DNA of 6,360 bases, from the NCBI GenBank assembly GCA_019247975.1, contig JAFBAD010000023.1, positions 1-6,360 of the forward strand, given 5' to 3'. Below, piece by piece: positions 6,358 to 6,360 of this stretch; the first letter of the stretch is position 1; every line of letters starts with the position of its first letter. The stretch is from Acidimicrobiia bacterium. Its GTDB lineage: Bacteria; Actinomycetota; Acidimicrobiia; Acidimicrobiales; Iamiaceae. Both the position numbers and the translations under genes were made by a program. The notes beneath the pieces are model-generated. The model saw nothing but the letters and a program-made list of their open reading frames with translations. It did not search any database and was not told where the DNA came from.

Positions 6358-6360
6358 CAG

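Noticed and set aside
1..6360. CRISPR arrays, tRNA or rRNA genes, insertion sequences and phage features.
   Set aside because: None is seen. Coding density is near complete, composition is uniform, and the only repeats are the short operator-like set.

Overview
The window is a potassium-uptake island from a very GC-rich bacterium. The strong G/C preference at third codon positions, GTG starts, stop/start overlaps and protein sequences closest in style to actinobacterial homologues point to an actinobacterium. The class cannot be fixed from sequence alone; Acidimicrobiia or a related lineage is only a guess.

Layout: (1) Positions 1-1005, plus strand: the 3' part of a KimA/Rv2690c-like APC-superfamily permease, probably a K+ transporter. 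Two membrane segments, the cytosolic domain and an unusual C-terminal OB-fold are visible. (2) Positions 974-1738, minus strand: kdpE, a response regulator whose 3' end overlaps the permease 3' end tail to tail by 32 bp. (3) Positions 1735-4269, minus strand: kdpD, a complete sensor kinase joined to kdpE by a GTGA overlap. (4) Positions 4270-4392: the only real intergenic region, a divergent control region. It holds four copies of a CGTNAGG-type 9-mer arranged as two 11-bp-spaced pairs, a good candidate KdpE operator. (5) Positions 4393-4557, plus strand: an uncharacterised 54-residue single-pass membrane protein, coupled by an ATGA overlap to (6) kdpF at 4554-4643, coupled by TGATG to (7) kdpA at 4643-6352. 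kdpA ends with a Shine-Dalgarno sequence for an expected kdpB just beyond the edge.

Working model: KdpD senses K+ limitation or envelope/ionic stress and phosphorylates KdpE at Asp62. KdpE binds the repeats in the divergent region and induces the small-protein-kdpF-kdpA(-kdpB-kdpC) operon, which encodes the high-affinity K+-pumping P-type ATPase. The adjacent permease would supply a second, secondary-transport route for K+. The kdpED / kdpFA divergent order is the one I recall for Mycobacterium tuberculosis. The less ordinary elements are the small membrane protein, the permease-OB-fold fusion, the repeat cluster, and substitutions in the second KdpA pore loop and in the KdpD USP domain.
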